Positions 51,389 to 60,700 are shown, numbered from the stretch's first letter. The stretch: DNA of 64,000 nt from an uncultured Acidobacteriota bacterium (GCA_937873515.1 CALMYB010000003.1:124001-188000), one strand, 5' to 3'. Made by a program: numbers and translations. The notes: generated by a model not told the origin, from the letters alone.

Positions 51389-51477
51389 GTGTCTGTAGCC
51401 CGCACGTTAGTAAGGGGCTCAACTCCGCCAGTGATGAACTTGAGATCCTACTAACGTGCAGGGCTATCGAGAGACAC
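51389..51477. repeat. REPIN-like inverted repeat upstream of coaBC
   Basis: GTGTCT (51389-51394) and GTAGCCCGCACGTTAGTAAGG (51395-51415) face CCTACTAACGTGCAGGGCTA (51447-51466) and AGACAC (51472-51477). The two long arms pair over about 18 bp with small bulges. No gene lies in 51368-51501. Confidence 0.75.
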
Positions 51478-51501
51478 CACTCGCCTTTAACAAGCTAAAC
51501 T

Positions 51502-52122
51502 TCAGTCGGGACGGTAATCCTTTAGCCTAAGTTCGACCTTGCTTCCCTTTCGCCGCCATTCTACGCCGATCCTGTACTCTCGGCCCTGGAGTGAAGACTC
51601 GAGCGGGCCAATGCGACCCACACCGGGAAGTACAGGAACTACTGAGGTCACGTTTGCCTTCGTCTCCGCCCGTGCGACCTCCTCAACATCAAATTGCGTG
51701 GCGGGTCTCTTAATCTCCTGGATTCGCGCAACTGCGCCGTCCTCAGAGTAATAGAGATCGATCCAGTCTTTGCCGTAGTCAAAATAATCCAAGTCACCGT
51801 ATATTTTATAGTTGAGTCGAAACAACTTAACACCATAGATTTCTGGTGGAATTCTACCTCGGACGCGGCCCACAATTTTGCATACCACTTTCAAAGACTT
51901 CAGCGGCTTTTTAGCTAATTCGTCGGGGGACTTATCGCCGCCCAAAAAGCTCACAAAGACATAGAACTCAGCCCAGTCACCTTCGACATCAGCCCAAGGA
52001 GTCCATCCTTTTTTCGATGACTGGCCGACCGCCGAAGCCGCTGTCAAAAGAATGCAGCAAAAAACAAGAAATAAGCAATTAAGCCCGATTCGCTTACCAG
52101 AAGTAAAAAAAGCGGTCCCCAT
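51502..52122 (-). CDS. Hypothetical secreted protein
   Basis: I choose ATG 52122 because a strong AAGGAGGG precedes it at the right distance; ATG 52128 would overlap that site. The 206-residue product has a signal peptide (basic GKRIGLNCL, core to about 33, ending SAVGQ). Mature sequence includes GWTPWADVEGDWAEFYVFVSF, LKSLKVVCKIVGRVRGRIPPEIYGVKLFRLNYKIYGDLDYFDYGKDWIDLYY and a C-terminal IGVEWRRKGSKVELRLKDYRPD, all beta-rich. I do not recognise the family. It stands alone between coaBC and the NUDIX gene. Confidence 0.8.
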   Translation of the reverse strand: MGTAFFTSGKRIGLNCLFLVFCCILLTAASAVGQSSKKGWTPWADVEGDWAEFYVFVSFLGGDKSPDELAKKPLKSLKVVCKIVGRVRGRIPPEIYGVKLFRLNYKIYGDLDYFDYGKDWIDLYYSEDGAVARIQEIKRPATQFDVEEVARAETKANVTSVVPVLPGVGRIGPLESSLQGREYRIGVEWRRKGSKVELRLKDYRPD

Positions 52123-52212
52123 AATCATCCCTCCTTAACGACCATTTAAAAAGTTCCGTTTTCCGTAAGAAGCAATTTTACACCAAATCTGCCAATCGAC
52201 TATCCTCACTGA

Positions 52213-52758
52213 ATGCGCCCGGAAAGAATTTGTACTCAATCAATATACAATGGCCGTGTTTTTGACATCACGCTCGACACGATACGCGAGAATGAGCATG
52301 AATACACGCGAGAGATCGTGCGACACAAGGGCAGTGCGGTGATCGCACCGTTGTTTGATGACGGGACGATCGCCCTTGTTCGGCAGTATCGGCACGCGGC
52401 CGAGGAATATCTACTCGAACTGCCCGCGGGCACTCTGAACGAAGGCGAGGATCCGCTGATCGGTGCCCACCGCGAACTCGAAGAAGAGATCGGCGTCGTT
52501 GCCGATAGTGTCGAGAAGCTCTGCGAATTCTATGTCTCGCCCGGTTTCCTGACCGAGAAGATGTTCCTTTTTGTCGCGTCCGGCCTCACCGAGACCGCTC
52601 AGAACCTCGATGAAGACGAATTCGTCGAGATCGAGCGATATTCGCTTCCCGAGCTCACCGAAATGATCCGCACCGGCAAGATCGAAGACGCAAAAACGAT
52701 CGTCGGGGTTACGCTCCTTGCTTCCGGTTGGCCTTCGGCCACCAAAAACACCCGATAG
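52213..52758 (+). CDS. NUDIX hydrolase (ADP-ribose pyrophosphatase-like)
   Basis: The 181-residue product carries the Nudix box GTLNEGEDPLIGAHRELEEEIGVV (about 74-97, Gx5Ex7REUxEExGU). It is preceded by the strand pattern EIVRHKGSAVIAPLFDDGTIALVRQYRHAAEEYLLELPAG typical of ADP-ribose pyrophosphatases. The ELPAG and the later FYVSPGFLTEKMFLFVASGL fit the same group. It would cleave ADP-ribose or related nucleoside diphosphate sugars in the cytoplasm. The start is ATG 52213; there is no strong ribosome site. It precedes rplM by 86 bp but is probably not part of the ribosomal operon. Confidence 0.93.
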   Translation: MRPERICTQSIYNGRVFDITLDTIRENEHEYTREIVRHKGSAVIAPLFDDGTIALVRQYRHAAEEYLLELPAGTLNEGEDPLIGAHRELEEEIGVVADSVEKLCEFYVSPGFLTEKMFLFVASGLTETAQNLDEDEFVEIERYSLPELTEMIRTGKIEDAKTIVGVTLLASGWPSATKNTR

Positions 52759-52844
52759 CGTCCCTTCAGACTTGACGTTTGCCCGTGTATTTAGATATCC
52801 TGTCAGTTCGCATTTTTGCGGATTACGCTGGTAGTGTGTGTGAT

Positions 52845-53279
52845 ATGAGTACTTATTTTCCAAGCGGAAAGGAATTGGCGGACGGACGAAAGTGGTTCGT
52901 GGTCGATGCCAAAGGTAAAACAGTAGGAAGGCTGGCAACTGAAGTTGCACGCATCCTTTCGGGCAAGAACAACCCTGCGTGGACGCCTTTTATGGATATG
53001 GGCGACCACTGCGTCGTTGTTAACGCCCGGTATGCCGTCTTTAATGGTTCGAAGAACGATCAGAAGATGTATCGCCATCACACGCTCTATCCGGGCGGGC
53101 TTCGCGAGACCTCTGTAAAGGATATGTTCGAAAAGAATCCCGAACGCGTGATCGAGCTTGCGGTCAAGGGAATGCTCCCGAAAACCAAGCTTGGCCGTGC
53201 AATGGTAAAGAAATTGAAGGTTTACGCCGATGCGGAACACCGCCACACGGCCCAGAAACCCGAGGCGATCGAAATTTAG
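52845..53279 (+). CDS. rplM: 50S ribosomal protein L13
   Basis: ATG 52845 gives 144 residues, the normal size. The frame is open from 52779. Signature pieces are [84 protein letters not shown] and the end [17 protein letters not shown]13 is an early assembly protein of the large subunit. It is followed 19 bp later by rpsI, the usual pair. Confidence 0.97.
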   Translation: MSTYFPSGKELADGRKWFVVDAKGKTVGRLATEVARILSGKNNPAWTPFMDMGDHCVVVNARYAVFNGSKNDQKMYRHHTLYPGGLRETSVKDMFEKNPERVIELAVKGMLPKTKLGRAMVKKLKVYADAEHRHTAQKPEAIEI

Positions 53280-53298
53280 TTCAAGGTTCTAGTTTGTT

Positions 53299-53691
53299 AT
53301 GGCAGATATTCAGTATTACGGCACCGGACGCAGAAAGACTTCGACCGCCCGTGTGTACCTCCGCCCGGGATCGGGTGCGATCACCGTCAATAAGCGTGAG
53401 TTCAACGCGTATTTCCCTAACGAAGCTCTGCAGATGATCATTCGGCAGCCGCTTCGCCTTACGGAAACGGTCGAGAAATTCGACATTCTTGTGAATGTTG
53501 ATGGCGGCGGGACGGCCGGCCAGGCTGGCGCGGTTCGCCACGGCATTACGCGTGCTTTGATCGAATTCAACGCCGACCTTCGCTCGACGCTGAAGAAAGC
53601 AGGCCTGATCACGCGTGATCCCCGAAAGAAAGAGCGTAAGAAGTACGGTCAGAAGGGCGCACGTAAGAGATTCCAGTTCTCGAAGAGATAG
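53299..53691 (+). CDS. rpsI: 30S ribosomal protein S9
   Basis: The 130-residue product has [21 protein letters not shown] near the N-terminus, [14 protein letters not shown] [37 protein letters not shown] and the basic C-terminal tail [18 protein letters not shown] that reaches the P-site tRNA. Its size is normal. It follows rplM and precedes a repeat region and rpsB. Confidence 0.97.
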   Translation: MADIQYYGTGRRKTSTARVYLRPGSGAITVNKREFNAYFPNEALQMIIRQPLRLTETVEKFDILVNVDGGGTAGQAGAVRHGITRALIEFNADLRSTLKKAGLITRDPRKKERKKYGQKGARKRFQFSKR

Positions 53692-53695
53692 AAAC

Positions 53696-53760
53696 GTTGG
53701 TCGTTCGTGGTTCGTTGTTCGCGGCAAAGCAATTTTTGCAACGACCAATGGACGACGAAC
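53696..53760. repeat. GTTCGTG-type heptamer repeat with facing arms
   Basis: The left arm (53696-53723) carries GTTGGTCGTTCGTGGTTCG and GTTGTTCG units. The right arm (53741-53760) carries the complement (ACGACCAATGGACGACGAAC). They sit between rpsI and rpsB and could fold in the mRNA. Confidence 0.65.
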
Positions 53761-53840
53761 AGAGATCGAAAACCATTGGCGAAACTATAATTGGTTACCG
53801 AGTTGTTTCGCCGAGTACATAAACCAAGGAGAAAATAGTT

Positions 53841-54779
53841 TTGGCTACAGTATCAATGAAAGAACTTCTCGAGGCAGGAGTTCATTTTGGCCACCAGGTT
53901 CGCCGTTGGAACCCGAAGATGAAGGAATATATCTTCGGTGAACGTAACGGCATCTACATTATCGATCTTCAGAAGACGCAGAAGCTTTTCCGAGATTCAC
54001 TCAATTACGTAACTGAATCATTAACGCAAAAGCCGAATCAGAAAGTTCTCTTCGTCGGCACCAAGCGCCAGGCTCAGGATGCCATCAAAGAGGAAGCTGA
54101 ACGCGCGGGAATGTTCTACGTGAACAACCGCTGGCTCGGCGGCCTTTTGACCAACTATCAGACGGTTCAGAAGTCGATCCACAAACTCAAGGAGATCGAA
54201 GCGATGCGTGAGGACGGCCGCTTCGAAATGCTCACGAAGAAGGAGCGCCTCCAGCTCGACCGCGAACATGAAAGCTTGATGAAGAACCTCGCCGGTATCA
54301 AGGATATGAACGGCGCTCCGGATATGATCTTCATCATCGACGTTCGAAAGGAAGAGATCGCCGTGAAGGAGGCAAATCGCCTCGGCATCCCGATCGTCGC
54401 GGTCGTTGACACGAACTGCTCGCCCGAAGGGATCGACCACGTGATTCCGGGCAACGACGACGCTCTGCGGGCTATCCGGCTCTTTGCTTCGCGTATCGCC
54501 GATGCGATCCTCGAAGGCAAACAGGTCGGAACAGAAGGCGGCGTTGCGGTTGCTCCTGCTGACGCTGATGGAGCCGCGGCAGAAACTGCTGAGATTGGTT
54601 CACTTACAGCAATTCCGGCGGAATATCTGAGCGAAGACGAGAAAGCTGAGATGGAAGCGGCGGCGAACGAGACCGAAGAGGAAGAATCAGCCGACGAGGC
54701 TCCGGAAGCGGCCGGAGAAGAAGCCGTCGCACCCGAGGCCGCGTCGTCAGAAGAATCAAGCGAAGCCACGGCTAGCTAA
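53841..54779 (+). CDS. rpsB: 30S ribosomal protein S2 with acidic C-terminal extension
   Basis: The start is TTG 53841 with AAGGAG about 9 nt upstream. The 312-residue product has the S2 hallmarks [38 protein letters not shown], the [22 protein letters not shown] and [21 protein letters not shown] motifs, and [45 protein letters not shown]. About 80 residues beyond the usual end are Ala/Glu/Ser-rich and acidic ([19 protein letters not shown]). The extension is the unusual part; a few Acidobacteriota S2 proteins have such tails. Confidence 0.96.
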   Translation: MATVSMKELLEAGVHFGHQVRRWNPKMKEYIFGERNGIYIIDLQKTQKLFRDSLNYVTESLTQKPNQKVLFVGTKRQAQDAIKEEAERAGMFYVNNRWLGGLLTNYQTVQKSIHKLKEIEAMREDGRFEMLTKKERLQLDREHESLMKNLAGIKDMNGAPDMIFIIDVRKEEIAVKEANRLGIPIVAVVDTNCSPEGIDHVIPGNDDALRAIRLFASRIADAILEGKQVGTEGGVAVAPADADGAAAETAEIGSLTAIPAEYLSEDEKAEMEAAANETEEEESADEAPEAAGEEAVAPEAASSEESSEATAS

Positions 54780-54798
54780 AGTAGATAACACTTTTTTC

Positions 54799-54845
54799 AG
54801 GCGTAGCTTTTTCGGCCAGAGCGGCAAGATCGGCTACGCCTTTTT
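54799..54845 (+). terminator. Intrinsic terminator/attenuator between rpsB and tsf
   Basis: AGGCGTAGC (54799-54807) pairs with GCTACGCCT (54833-54841) around a 25-nt loop, followed by TTTTTGTAAGATTTTTTT. It would lower tsf expression relative to rpsB or separate the two transcripts. Confidence 0.8.
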
Positions 54846-54876
54846 GTAAGATTTTTTTATAGTTTGGAGTTCTAAT

Positions 54877-55539
54877 ATGGCAGAAATAACAGCAAGTGCA
54901 GTAAAGGCTCTTCGTGAAAAGACCGGAGCCGGAATGATCGATTGCAAGAACGCTCTTGTCGAAGCGAACGGCGACGAGGCGGCAGCAGTTGAGATCCTTC
55001 GTAAAAAAGGTATCGCGACCGCCGACAAGAAGGCCGGACGCGTAACGGCCGAAGGCGCCGTCGGCAGCTACATACACATGGGCGGCAAGGTCGGCGTGCT
55101 AGTAGAGATCAATTGCGAAAGCGATTTCGTCGCCCGCGGTGACGAGTTCCAGCAGTTGGTAAAGGACGTTGCGATGCACATCGCGGCAGCAGATCCGCGC
55201 TTTACAAATCGTTCGGACGTTCCTGCTGAGGAGGTCGCAAAAGAACGCGAGATCCTTATGGAACAGCTCAAGAACGACCCCAAAAATGCGAACAAGCCGG
55301 CTGACGTGCTCGACAAGATCATCGATGGGCGCTTGAATAAGTATTACGAAGAGAATGTTCTGGTTGACCAGCCGTTCGTAAAAGACCCGGCAAAGACGGT
55401 TGGCGAACTCGTTACAGAGAAGATCGCGTCGATCAAAGAAAACATCTCTATCCGACGCTTCTCCCGTTTCAAGATGGGCGAGGGCATCGATAAGAAGGCT
55501 GACGATTTTGCGTCGGAAGTTGCTTCGATGGTCGGTTAA
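54877..55539 (+). CDS. tsf: Translation elongation factor Ts (short form)
   Basis: The 220-residue product catalyses GDP release from EF-Tu. The N-terminus has [44 protein letters not shown], followed by [25 protein letters not shown] and then [26 protein letters not shown]. The shorter length (about 220, against 280 in Escherichia coli) is seen in several phyla and lacks part of the C-terminal coiled coil. A terminator-like hairpin separates it from rpsB. Its own start follows a weak GGAG. Confidence 0.96.
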   Translation: MAEITASAVKALREKTGAGMIDCKNALVEANGDEAAAVEILRKKGIATADKKAGRVTAEGAVGSYIHMGGKVGVLVEINCESDFVARGDEFQQLVKDVAMHIAAADPRFTNRSDVPAEEVAKEREILMEQLKNDPKNANKPADVLDKIIDGRLNKYYEENVLVDQPFVKDPAKTVGELVTEKIASIKENISIRRFSRFKMGEGIDKKADDFASEVASMVG

Positions 55540-55557
55540 CATATCCCTTCTTTTTCC

Positions 55558-55626
55558 AAGGTCCAAAGTCCAGAGTTTTTGTATAAGACGGCTTTGGACT
55601 TTGGGCTTTAGACCTTAGACTTTAGA
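55558..55626. repeat. AAAGTCC-type heptamer repeat with facing arms between tsf and pyrH
   Basis: The left arm AAGGTCCAAAGTCCAGAG (55558-55575) faces the complement-type units on the right (GGCTTTGGACTTTGGGCTTTAGACC..., 55590-55626). The units are AAAGTCC, AAGGTCC, AAAGTCT. The right arm ends 3 nt before the pyrH start. Confidence 0.75.
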
Positions 55627-55629
55627 TTT

Positions 55630-56358
55630 ATGCCGCCAAAGTACGACCGAATTCTCCTGAAACTCTCCGGCGAAGCCCTGATGGGCGGGCAGAATTACGG
55701 CATCGACACAGAGGTCGCCGCAGCACTTGCCGCTGAGATCAAGACCGTTCACGATCTCGGCGTCGAGATCGCGATCGTTGTCGGCGGAGGCAATATTTTC
55801 CGCGGCGTTTCTGAATCTGCAGGAAATATGGATCGTGCCGCAGCCGACTATATCGGTATGCTCGCAACGATAATGAACGCCGTCGTACTCCAGGACGCAC
55901 TTGAAAAGGCAGATGTCTTTACCCGTGTGATGTCCGCGATCGACATCCCGGAGCTTGCCGAGCCGTTCATTCATCGACGTGCGATCCGTCACCTTGAGAA
56001 GAAGCGCGTCGTCATCTTTGCGGCCGGAACGGGAAATCCTTTCTTTACGACCGATTCCGCCGCCGCTCTTCGTGCGTTGGAGATCCGGGCCGACATTATC
56101 TTCAAGGCGACGAAGGTCGATGGCATTTTTGACGCGGATCCGGTCAAAGTTCCGACGGCAACGAAGTTCGACCGCATTTCTTATAAAGAAGTTCTCGAAC
56201 GGCGGCTTAAGGTGATGGATGCATCGGCGATCTCGCTGTGTATGGACAACGGCCTGCCGATAATGGTCTTTAATATGCGGGAGCCGGGCAACATCGTAAA
56301 GGCTGTGAGCGGCGATCTCTCTATAGGCACTGTCGTTACCACTGAAGACAAATTATGA
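55630..56358 (+). CDS. pyrH: UMP kinase
   Basis: The 242-residue amino-acid-kinase-fold enzyme phosphorylates UMP to UDP. It has [20 protein letters not shown] at the N-terminus (phosphate-binding), [47 protein letters not shown] and [20 protein letters not shown]. Its ATG at 55630 directly follows a heptamer repeat and lacks a clear ribosome site. It overlaps frr by 4 bp (ATGA), the usual pyrH-frr coupling. Confidence 0.97.
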   Translation: MPPKYDRILLKLSGEALMGGQNYGIDTEVAAALAAEIKTVHDLGVEIAIVVGGGNIFRGVSESAGNMDRAAADYIGMLATIMNAVVLQDALEKADVFTRVMSAIDIPELAEPFIHRRAIRHLEKKRVVIFAAGTGNPFFTTDSAAALRALEIRADIIFKATKVDGIFDADPVKVPTATKFDRISYKEVLERRLKVMDASAISLCMDNGLPIMVFNMREPGNIVKAVSGDLSIGTVVTTEDKL

Positions 56359-56915
56359 GCGTACAAGACGTGAAAAAAGATACCGAGCCGAAGATGGCGT
56401 CGGTCGTGGAAGATTTTAAGAGGAAGCTATCGAACGTACGCACGGGCCGTGCGTCGGTCGGCCTGCTTGATACGGTGAGCGTTGATTATTACGGCACGCC
56501 GACCCCGCTCACTCAAATGGCATCGGTTGCCGTTCCCGAACCGCAGCTTATAACCGTGCAGCCATGGGATACGTCGCAGCTCGGCGCGGTCGAAAAAGCC
56601 ATCATCGGTGCCAATCTCGGGCTTAATCCGTCCAACGACGGCAAGGTGATCCGCCTTCCCGTCCCTCCGCTCAACGAAGAACGTCGCAAGCAGCTGGCAA
56701 AGCAAGTCCACGAGATCGCCGAAGAACATCGCATCGCGATCCGCAATTCCCGTCATGCGGCGAATGATTCCCTTAAGAAACTCGCAAAGGACAAACTTAT
56801 ATCGGAGGACGATGAACGCGGAGGCCTTGACGACGTCCAGAAGCTTACCAATACGTTTATCGGCAAGATCGATGAGCTTGCCAAGGGCAAAGAGGCCGAA
56901 ATAATGACCGTTTAG
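56355..56915 (+). CDS. frr: Ribosome recycling factor
   Basis: The 186-residue protein, with EF-G, splits ribosomes after termination. Typical pieces are [88 protein letters not shown] and the helical [56 protein letters not shown]. Length is normal. It ends the rpsB-tsf-pyrH-frr block and is followed by a strong terminator. Confidence 0.98.
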   Translation: MSVQDVKKDTEPKMASVVEDFKRKLSNVRTGRASVGLLDTVSVDYYGTPTPLTQMASVAVPEPQLITVQPWDTSQLGAVEKAIIGANLGLNPSNDGKVIRLPVPPLNEERRKQLAKQVHEIAEEHRIAIRNSRHAANDSLKKLAKDKLISEDDERGGLDDVQKLTNTFIGKIDELAKGKEAEIMTV

Positions 56916-56934
56916 TTCGGCAGGTAGCCATAAT

Positions 56935-56990
56935 AAAGCCCGTTCGAGGTATTTTGCTCAGGCAAAAGCGCACCGAACGGGCTTTTTCTT
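56935..56990. terminator. Bidirectional intrinsic terminator
   Basis: AAAGCCCGTTCG (56935-56946) pairs with CGAACGGGCTTT (56974-56985), followed by TTTCTT. The loop carries a small hairpin (TTTTGC-TCAG-GCAAAA). The A-rich start allows termination of the minus-strand lipoprotein gene as well as of frr. Confidence 0.92.
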
Positions 56991-56993
56991 GTT

Positions 56994-57428
56994 CTACTTC
57001 CCTTTACTCTTCTCTTCAGCCAGACTCCTTTCGAGCTGATCCCGAAACTCACGACAAGTTTTCACAAGATCTTCGGTATTAGAGTTTCCACGAGCCTTGC
57101 TGTCATCCACCGCCTTCTTTATCTCGTCTTTTACCCGATTCAGTATCGTGCTTTTGGCCGCACGGCTGATGAAATTATCATCCGGCTTGTTCGTTTCCCG
57201 ATTAATGATGTCGATCGCCTCGTCGCATTCGGGTATGCCGCTGGTTTCGCCGGTCGAAACGGGTGCACCGGAGCTGGGCTCCGTGCCGATCTGAGGCTTG
57301 CTTGTTGAGGGCGAATCCTTACCGCCGGCCGGCAACTCTTTGCCGCGAAATGGATTAAGGCTTCCGCAGCCAACAACAACGAAAATGAGAGCCAAAAGCG
57401 TCGTGACCGCAAAAAGATTCTTTCTCAT
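56994..57428 (-). CDS. Hypothetical lipoprotein
   Basis: ATG 57428 follows AAGGGAG; an upstream TTG at 57446 would cover that site. The 144-residue product has a lipobox (VVGC, Cys at about residue 21). A Pro/Gly/Ser/Thr linker (about 30-68) and a helical C-terminal domain follow, with CDEAIDIINRETNKPDDNFISRAAKSTILNRVKDEIKKAVDDSK and two cysteines. I do not recognise the family. It ends 4 bp before the terminator that it shares with frr. Confidence 0.8.
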   Translation of the reverse strand: MRKNLFAVTTLLALIFVVVGCGSLNPFRGKELPAGGKDSPSTSKPQIGTEPSSGAPVSTGETSGIPECDEAIDIINRETNKPDDNFISRAAKSTILNRVKDEIKKAVDDSKARGNSNTEDLVKTCREFRDQLERSLAEEKSKGK

Positions 57429-57474
57429 AAAAACTCCCTTAGACAAGATTGCCCGCCTTTACAACGACGAACTC

Positions 57475-59883
57475 TTACTTCTCTTTTTGCAGATTCGCAA
57501 ATTTTTCAATGAGCTTCTTTTGGCCGAACCCAGGAAAGCTTATCGTCAATTTTACGTTTTCGCCCGATCCTTCCCTTCTTAAGATCAACCCATGGCCATA
57601 CTTTTGGTGAATCACATTCGTGCCCGGAACCAGAGCGTCACCTGACGGGTCGGATGCACTCTTCGGCCGTCCTGAACCCGTAGCTTTTAGGCGATCGAAA
57701 GCTGTCGGCTGAGGCCTCTCGGGCGACGGATGCGTCGTGGGCCGCGGATTTCCGCCCCGATTCTTAAAGAACTCAGAGACGGCATCAGCGCTGTTGTAGG
57801 TCTTGCCAGTGTATTGCTTTCGATCAGCAGCTGCCGGGCGTTCGCCGCGAAGGCTTCCGACCGCGGCCTTCGCATATTGCGTGGACGGATGTTTCGCATA
57901 GGAAAGCCATGACCCTTTGCCCGAAAGGTCTTCGATCAGGTCAAGCGGCATCTCGTTGAGGAACTGCGACGGTTCGGCAGCGATCTCCTCACCATAGACG
58001 CGCCGACGCATTGCGTGCGTTAGGTAGAGCATTTTCTCGGCTCGTGTGATCGCAACGTACGCGAGCCGCCTTTCTTCCTCAAGCTCCTTCTGGTCGTTCG
58101 TCGAGCGGGAATGCGGGAAAATGCCGTCTTCAAGCCCTACGAGAAACACGACCGGAAACTCGAGGCCTTTCGCCATGTGCACGGTCATCATCGTAACTGA
58201 GGCCGTGCTGTCGTATTTGTCCGTGTCGGACGTCAAGGCCGCGTGGTCGATAAACTCACGCAGACCGTCAGTTTCACTCTTATCGTAATCAACAGCTGCA
58301 TTGACGAGTTCTTCGAGGTTCTCGAGCCTCGCTGCTGCCTCATCCGTTCCTTCCGTGCGAAGGCTTGCGGCATAGCCCGTATCTTCGATCGCCGCAACGA
58401 CCATGTCCGAAACCGGATGCGGCGTGTCGTGCATTTCCTGAACTTTCCCTATCAAGTTCTCAACGACAAATGCGAATTGTAAAAATGCCTTGACCGCACG
58501 CGGCGTTAGATTCACATTCCGGCCAAACCGTGAGCCTTCCGTGATCTCGCGCAAGGCGATCCAGAGCGAAGCCCCCATCTCTTTTGCGTAGCGTACAAGC
58601 TCATCGAGACTCGTTTTGCCGATGCCGCGGGCCGGCGTATTTATGACACGGAGGAAAGCGATGTCGTCCATCGGATTCAGTGCGAGCTTGAGATATGCAA
58701 CGATGTCTTTCACCTCGGCACGTTCGTAGAATGAGAAGCCGCCGACAATATTGTAGTCGATCCGCATCCGCCTCAGGGCTTCTTCGAAAAGACGCGATTG
58801 TGCGTTCGTGCGATAGAGTATCGCGATCCTTTCCTTAAGCGAACGGCGTTGATGTTCTTCGATCTTTGAAGCAACAAAACGGGCCTCTCCATCCCCGTCG
58901 TACGCTTGATAGTACAGTATGCGTTCGCCGCCGGGGTTTGCCGTCCAGAGCTTCTTTTTCTTCTGATGGACGTTGTTCTTAATTATCGCATCGGCCGCAT
59001 CGAGTATCGTTTGCGTCGAGCGATAGTTCTGTTCGAGAAGGATCGTCTTCGCCGCCGGAAAGTTGTGTTCGAATTCAAGAATGTTCCGAATATCCGCCTG
59101 CCGAAAGCCATAGATGCTCTGGGCATCGTCACCGACCACGCATATATTCTGCTGGCTCTCGGTCAGGAAGCTGATCAGGTTGAACTGCAGCGCATTCGTG
59201 TCCTGATACTCATCGACAAGAATGTATCTGTAGCGTTCGTTATACTTTTCGCGGGTTTCGGGCGAATGCCGCAAGAGTTCGACCGTCTTGATAAGCAGAT
59301 CGTCGAAGTCTAGCGCATTCGCGATGTGGAGACGCTCGTCATACATTCGAAAGACCTTCGCGATGGCTAGCTTCTTTTCATCTCCGAATTCGATCTTGGC
59401 TGCATAATCCTCGGCCGTTTCGCCGCGGTTCTTTGCGGTGCTGATCGCATTTCGAACATTGCGTGGCGGAACGCTTTTCTCGTCGATGCCGAGATCCTTG
59501 ATGCACGCCTTTACGACCTTCATCGAGTCGTCGGTGTCATAGATCGTGAAGGTCTTTTTGTAACCTTGTTCGAGCTTATCGATGTCCTGCCTCAGGATCC
59601 GTACGCAGAGGCTGTGGAAGGTTGATATAAGCGGAGCGGACAGGAGCCCGCCGCCCCTAAAGAGATCTTCGACGCGTGAACGCATCTCGCCCGCTGCCTT
59701 ATTCGTGAACGTGACCGCAAGGATATTATGCGGTGCAACCCCTTTTTCCGCAATAAGATACGCGATCCTGACGGTGATCACGCGTGTCTTCCCAGAACCG
59801 GCTCCCGCCAAGATCAGGAGTGGTCCTTCGGTCGTCGTGACGGCTTCTTTTTGTTGAGGATTAAGAGTCGAGAGCAGATTCAT
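57475..59883 (-). CDS. pcrA: UvrD/PcrA-type superfamily 1 DNA helicase
   Basis: The 802-residue 3'-5' helicase functions in repair and replication restart. Motifs in order: LNPQQKEAVTTTEGPLLILAGAGSGKTRVI (Q motif and Walker A, 7-36), AVTFTNKAAGEM (Ia), VDEYQDTNALQ (II), VVGDDAQSIYGFRQA (III), LEQNYRSTQTI (IV), TVHMAKGLEFPVVFLVGLEDG (V) and EEERRLAYVAITRAEKMLYLTHA (VI). The C-terminal 130 residues are Ser/Pro-rich and end with a Tudor-like VIHQKYGHGLILRREG... segment, as in PcrA. The gene is preceded by a 23-bp overlap with the small membrane protein gene. Confidence 0.96.
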   Translation of the reverse strand: MNLLSTLNPQQKEAVTTTEGPLLILAGAGSGKTRVITVRIAYLIAEKGVAPHNILAVTFTNKAAGEMRSRVEDLFRGGGLLSAPLISTFHSLCVRILRQDIDKLEQGYKKTFTIYDTDDSMKVVKACIKDLGIDEKSVPPRNVRNAISTAKNRGETAEDYAAKIEFGDEKKLAIAKVFRMYDERLHIANALDFDDLLIKTVELLRHSPETREKYNERYRYILVDEYQDTNALQFNLISFLTESQQNICVVGDDAQSIYGFRQADIRNILEFEHNFPAAKTILLEQNYRSTQTILDAADAIIKNNVHQKKKKLWTANPGGERILYYQAYDGDGEARFVASKIEEHQRRSLKERIAILYRTNAQSRLFEEALRRMRIDYNIVGGFSFYERAEVKDIVAYLKLALNPMDDIAFLRVINTPARGIGKTSLDELVRYAKEMGASLWIALREITEGSRFGRNVNLTPRAVKAFLQFAFVVENLIGKVQEMHDTPHPVSDMVVAAIEDTGYAASLRTEGTDEAAARLENLEELVNAAVDYDKSETDGLREFIDHAALTSDTDKYDSTASVTMMTVHMAKGLEFPVVFLVGLEDGIFPHSRSTNDQKELEEERRLAYVAITRAEKMLYLTHAMRRRVYGEEIAAEPSQFLNEMPLDLIEDLSGKGSWLSYAKHPSTQYAKAAVGSLRGERPAAADRKQYTGKTYNSADAVSEFFKNRGGNPRPTTHPSPERPQPTAFDRLKATGSGRPKSASDPSGDALVPGTNVIHQKYGHGLILRREGSGENVKLTISFPGFGQKKLIEKFANLQKEK

Positions 59884-60085
59884 TTACTACTTCGGCAGCC
59901 TTTTCCTGCGCGGCTTTTTCTGCGGCTTCCTTTGCCAACCGCTTGGCCTCGCGGCGCTCGCTTCGTTCCTTCATTTCCCTTTGATAGGTCTTCGCGAAAA
60001 AGTACATTGCCGCACTGCTGACGATAAAAATAAAGACCATCATCAGCGAAATAAAGATGATCTCCGCGCGGATATTCGCTGGCAT
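59861..60085 (-). CDS. Small hypothetical membrane protein
   Basis: The 74-residue product has an N-terminal transmembrane helix (about 9-31, IIFISLMMVFIFIVSSAAMYFF) and a C-terminal charged helix rich in Lys/Arg/Glu/Ala (about 35-65, REMKERSERREAKRLAKEAAEKA). It overlaps the start of the helicase gene by 23 bp, so it is probably translated from the same transcript. No family recognised. Conservation of the overlap would support it as real. Confidence 0.65.
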   Translation of the reverse strand: MPANIRAEIIFISLMMVFIFIVSSAAMYFFAKTYQREMKERSERREAKRLAKEAAEKAAQEKAAEVVNESALDS

Positions 60086-60122
60086 ATCTCTATTCTAATG
60101 GGTGGAAGAATAGAGCGCCAAT

Positions 60123-60527
60123 TCAGGCATTGAAAAGCTCCTGGTATTCGGGCGGCAGCGAACGTACGCGACGCGACCTGTCGGTAACGACGTGCAGCGT
60201 TTCGCCCGTCGCCAGCAGTTCGGAATCCGACTTCCTGATGACTTCGTAAGCGAATCGCAGGCTGCGGCTGCGGATCTCCTTTGACCGCACGCGTATGAGC
60301 AGCAGGTCGTCATAGAACGCCGGCCGTTTGTACCGCAGCGAAACCTCGGCAACGATCAGCTGCACATCGTTCGCCTCCATCTCGGTATAAGGCACGCCGA
60401 CCGTGCGGCAATAATCGCTCCTTGCGACCTCGAACCAGACGATGTAGTTCGAATGGTGCACAATGCCCATCTGATCGGTCTCAGCGTATCGGACCCGAAG
60501 TTCCGTTTTATGCCAGGCGTCGTCCAT
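60123..60527 (-). CDS. Acyl-CoA thioesterase, YbgC/4-hydroxybenzoyl-CoA type
   Basis: The 134-residue hot-dog-fold enzyme has the catalytic segment VRYAETDQMGIVHHSNYIVWFEVARSDYC (about 12-40, with the active Asp), followed by YKRPAFYDDLLLIRVR and ATGETLHVVTDRSRRVRSLP. It would hydrolyse acyl-CoA or aryl-CoA thioesters in the cytoplasm; the exact substrate is unknown. The start MDDAWHKTEL has no clear ribosome site. It lies just downstream of tRNA-Gln on the same strand. Confidence 0.9.
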   Translation of the reverse strand: MDDAWHKTELRVRYAETDQMGIVHHSNYIVWFEVARSDYCRTVGVPYTEMEANDVQLIVAEVSLRYKRPAFYDDLLLIRVRSKEIRSRSLRFAYEVIRKSDSELLATGETLHVVTDRSRRVRSLPPEYQELFNA

Positions 60528-60615
60528 ACGCCAAGTTTCGCCTCGAACGAGCTTTCAACGCAAGCCATCGCGGTATATTTCTGCTCTATTTATCTTAATC
60601 AGAATGAGGAAAGCT

Positions 60616-60689
60616 TGGCTGGGAGACAGGGATTCGAACCCCGATAGGCAGATCCAGAGACTGCAGTCCTACCATTAGACGATCTCCCA
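60616..60689 (-). tRNA. tRNA-Gln (anticodon CUG), 3' CCA encoded
   Basis: On the minus strand 60689-60616 folds as a normal cloverleaf: acceptor TGGGAGA with TCTCCCA (U1-A72 pair), discriminator G73 and encoded CCA (60618-60616). The D arm has a GTCT/GGAC stem and AATGGTA loop. The anticodon arm has loop CTCTGGA giving CTG at 34-36, which reads CAG. The T arm has CGGGG/CCCTG with loop TTCGAAT. U1-A72 and G73 are identity elements of tRNA-Gln. The 31-39 pair is U-U. Confidence 0.95.
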
Positions 60690-60700
60690 GCGTCCTTAAT

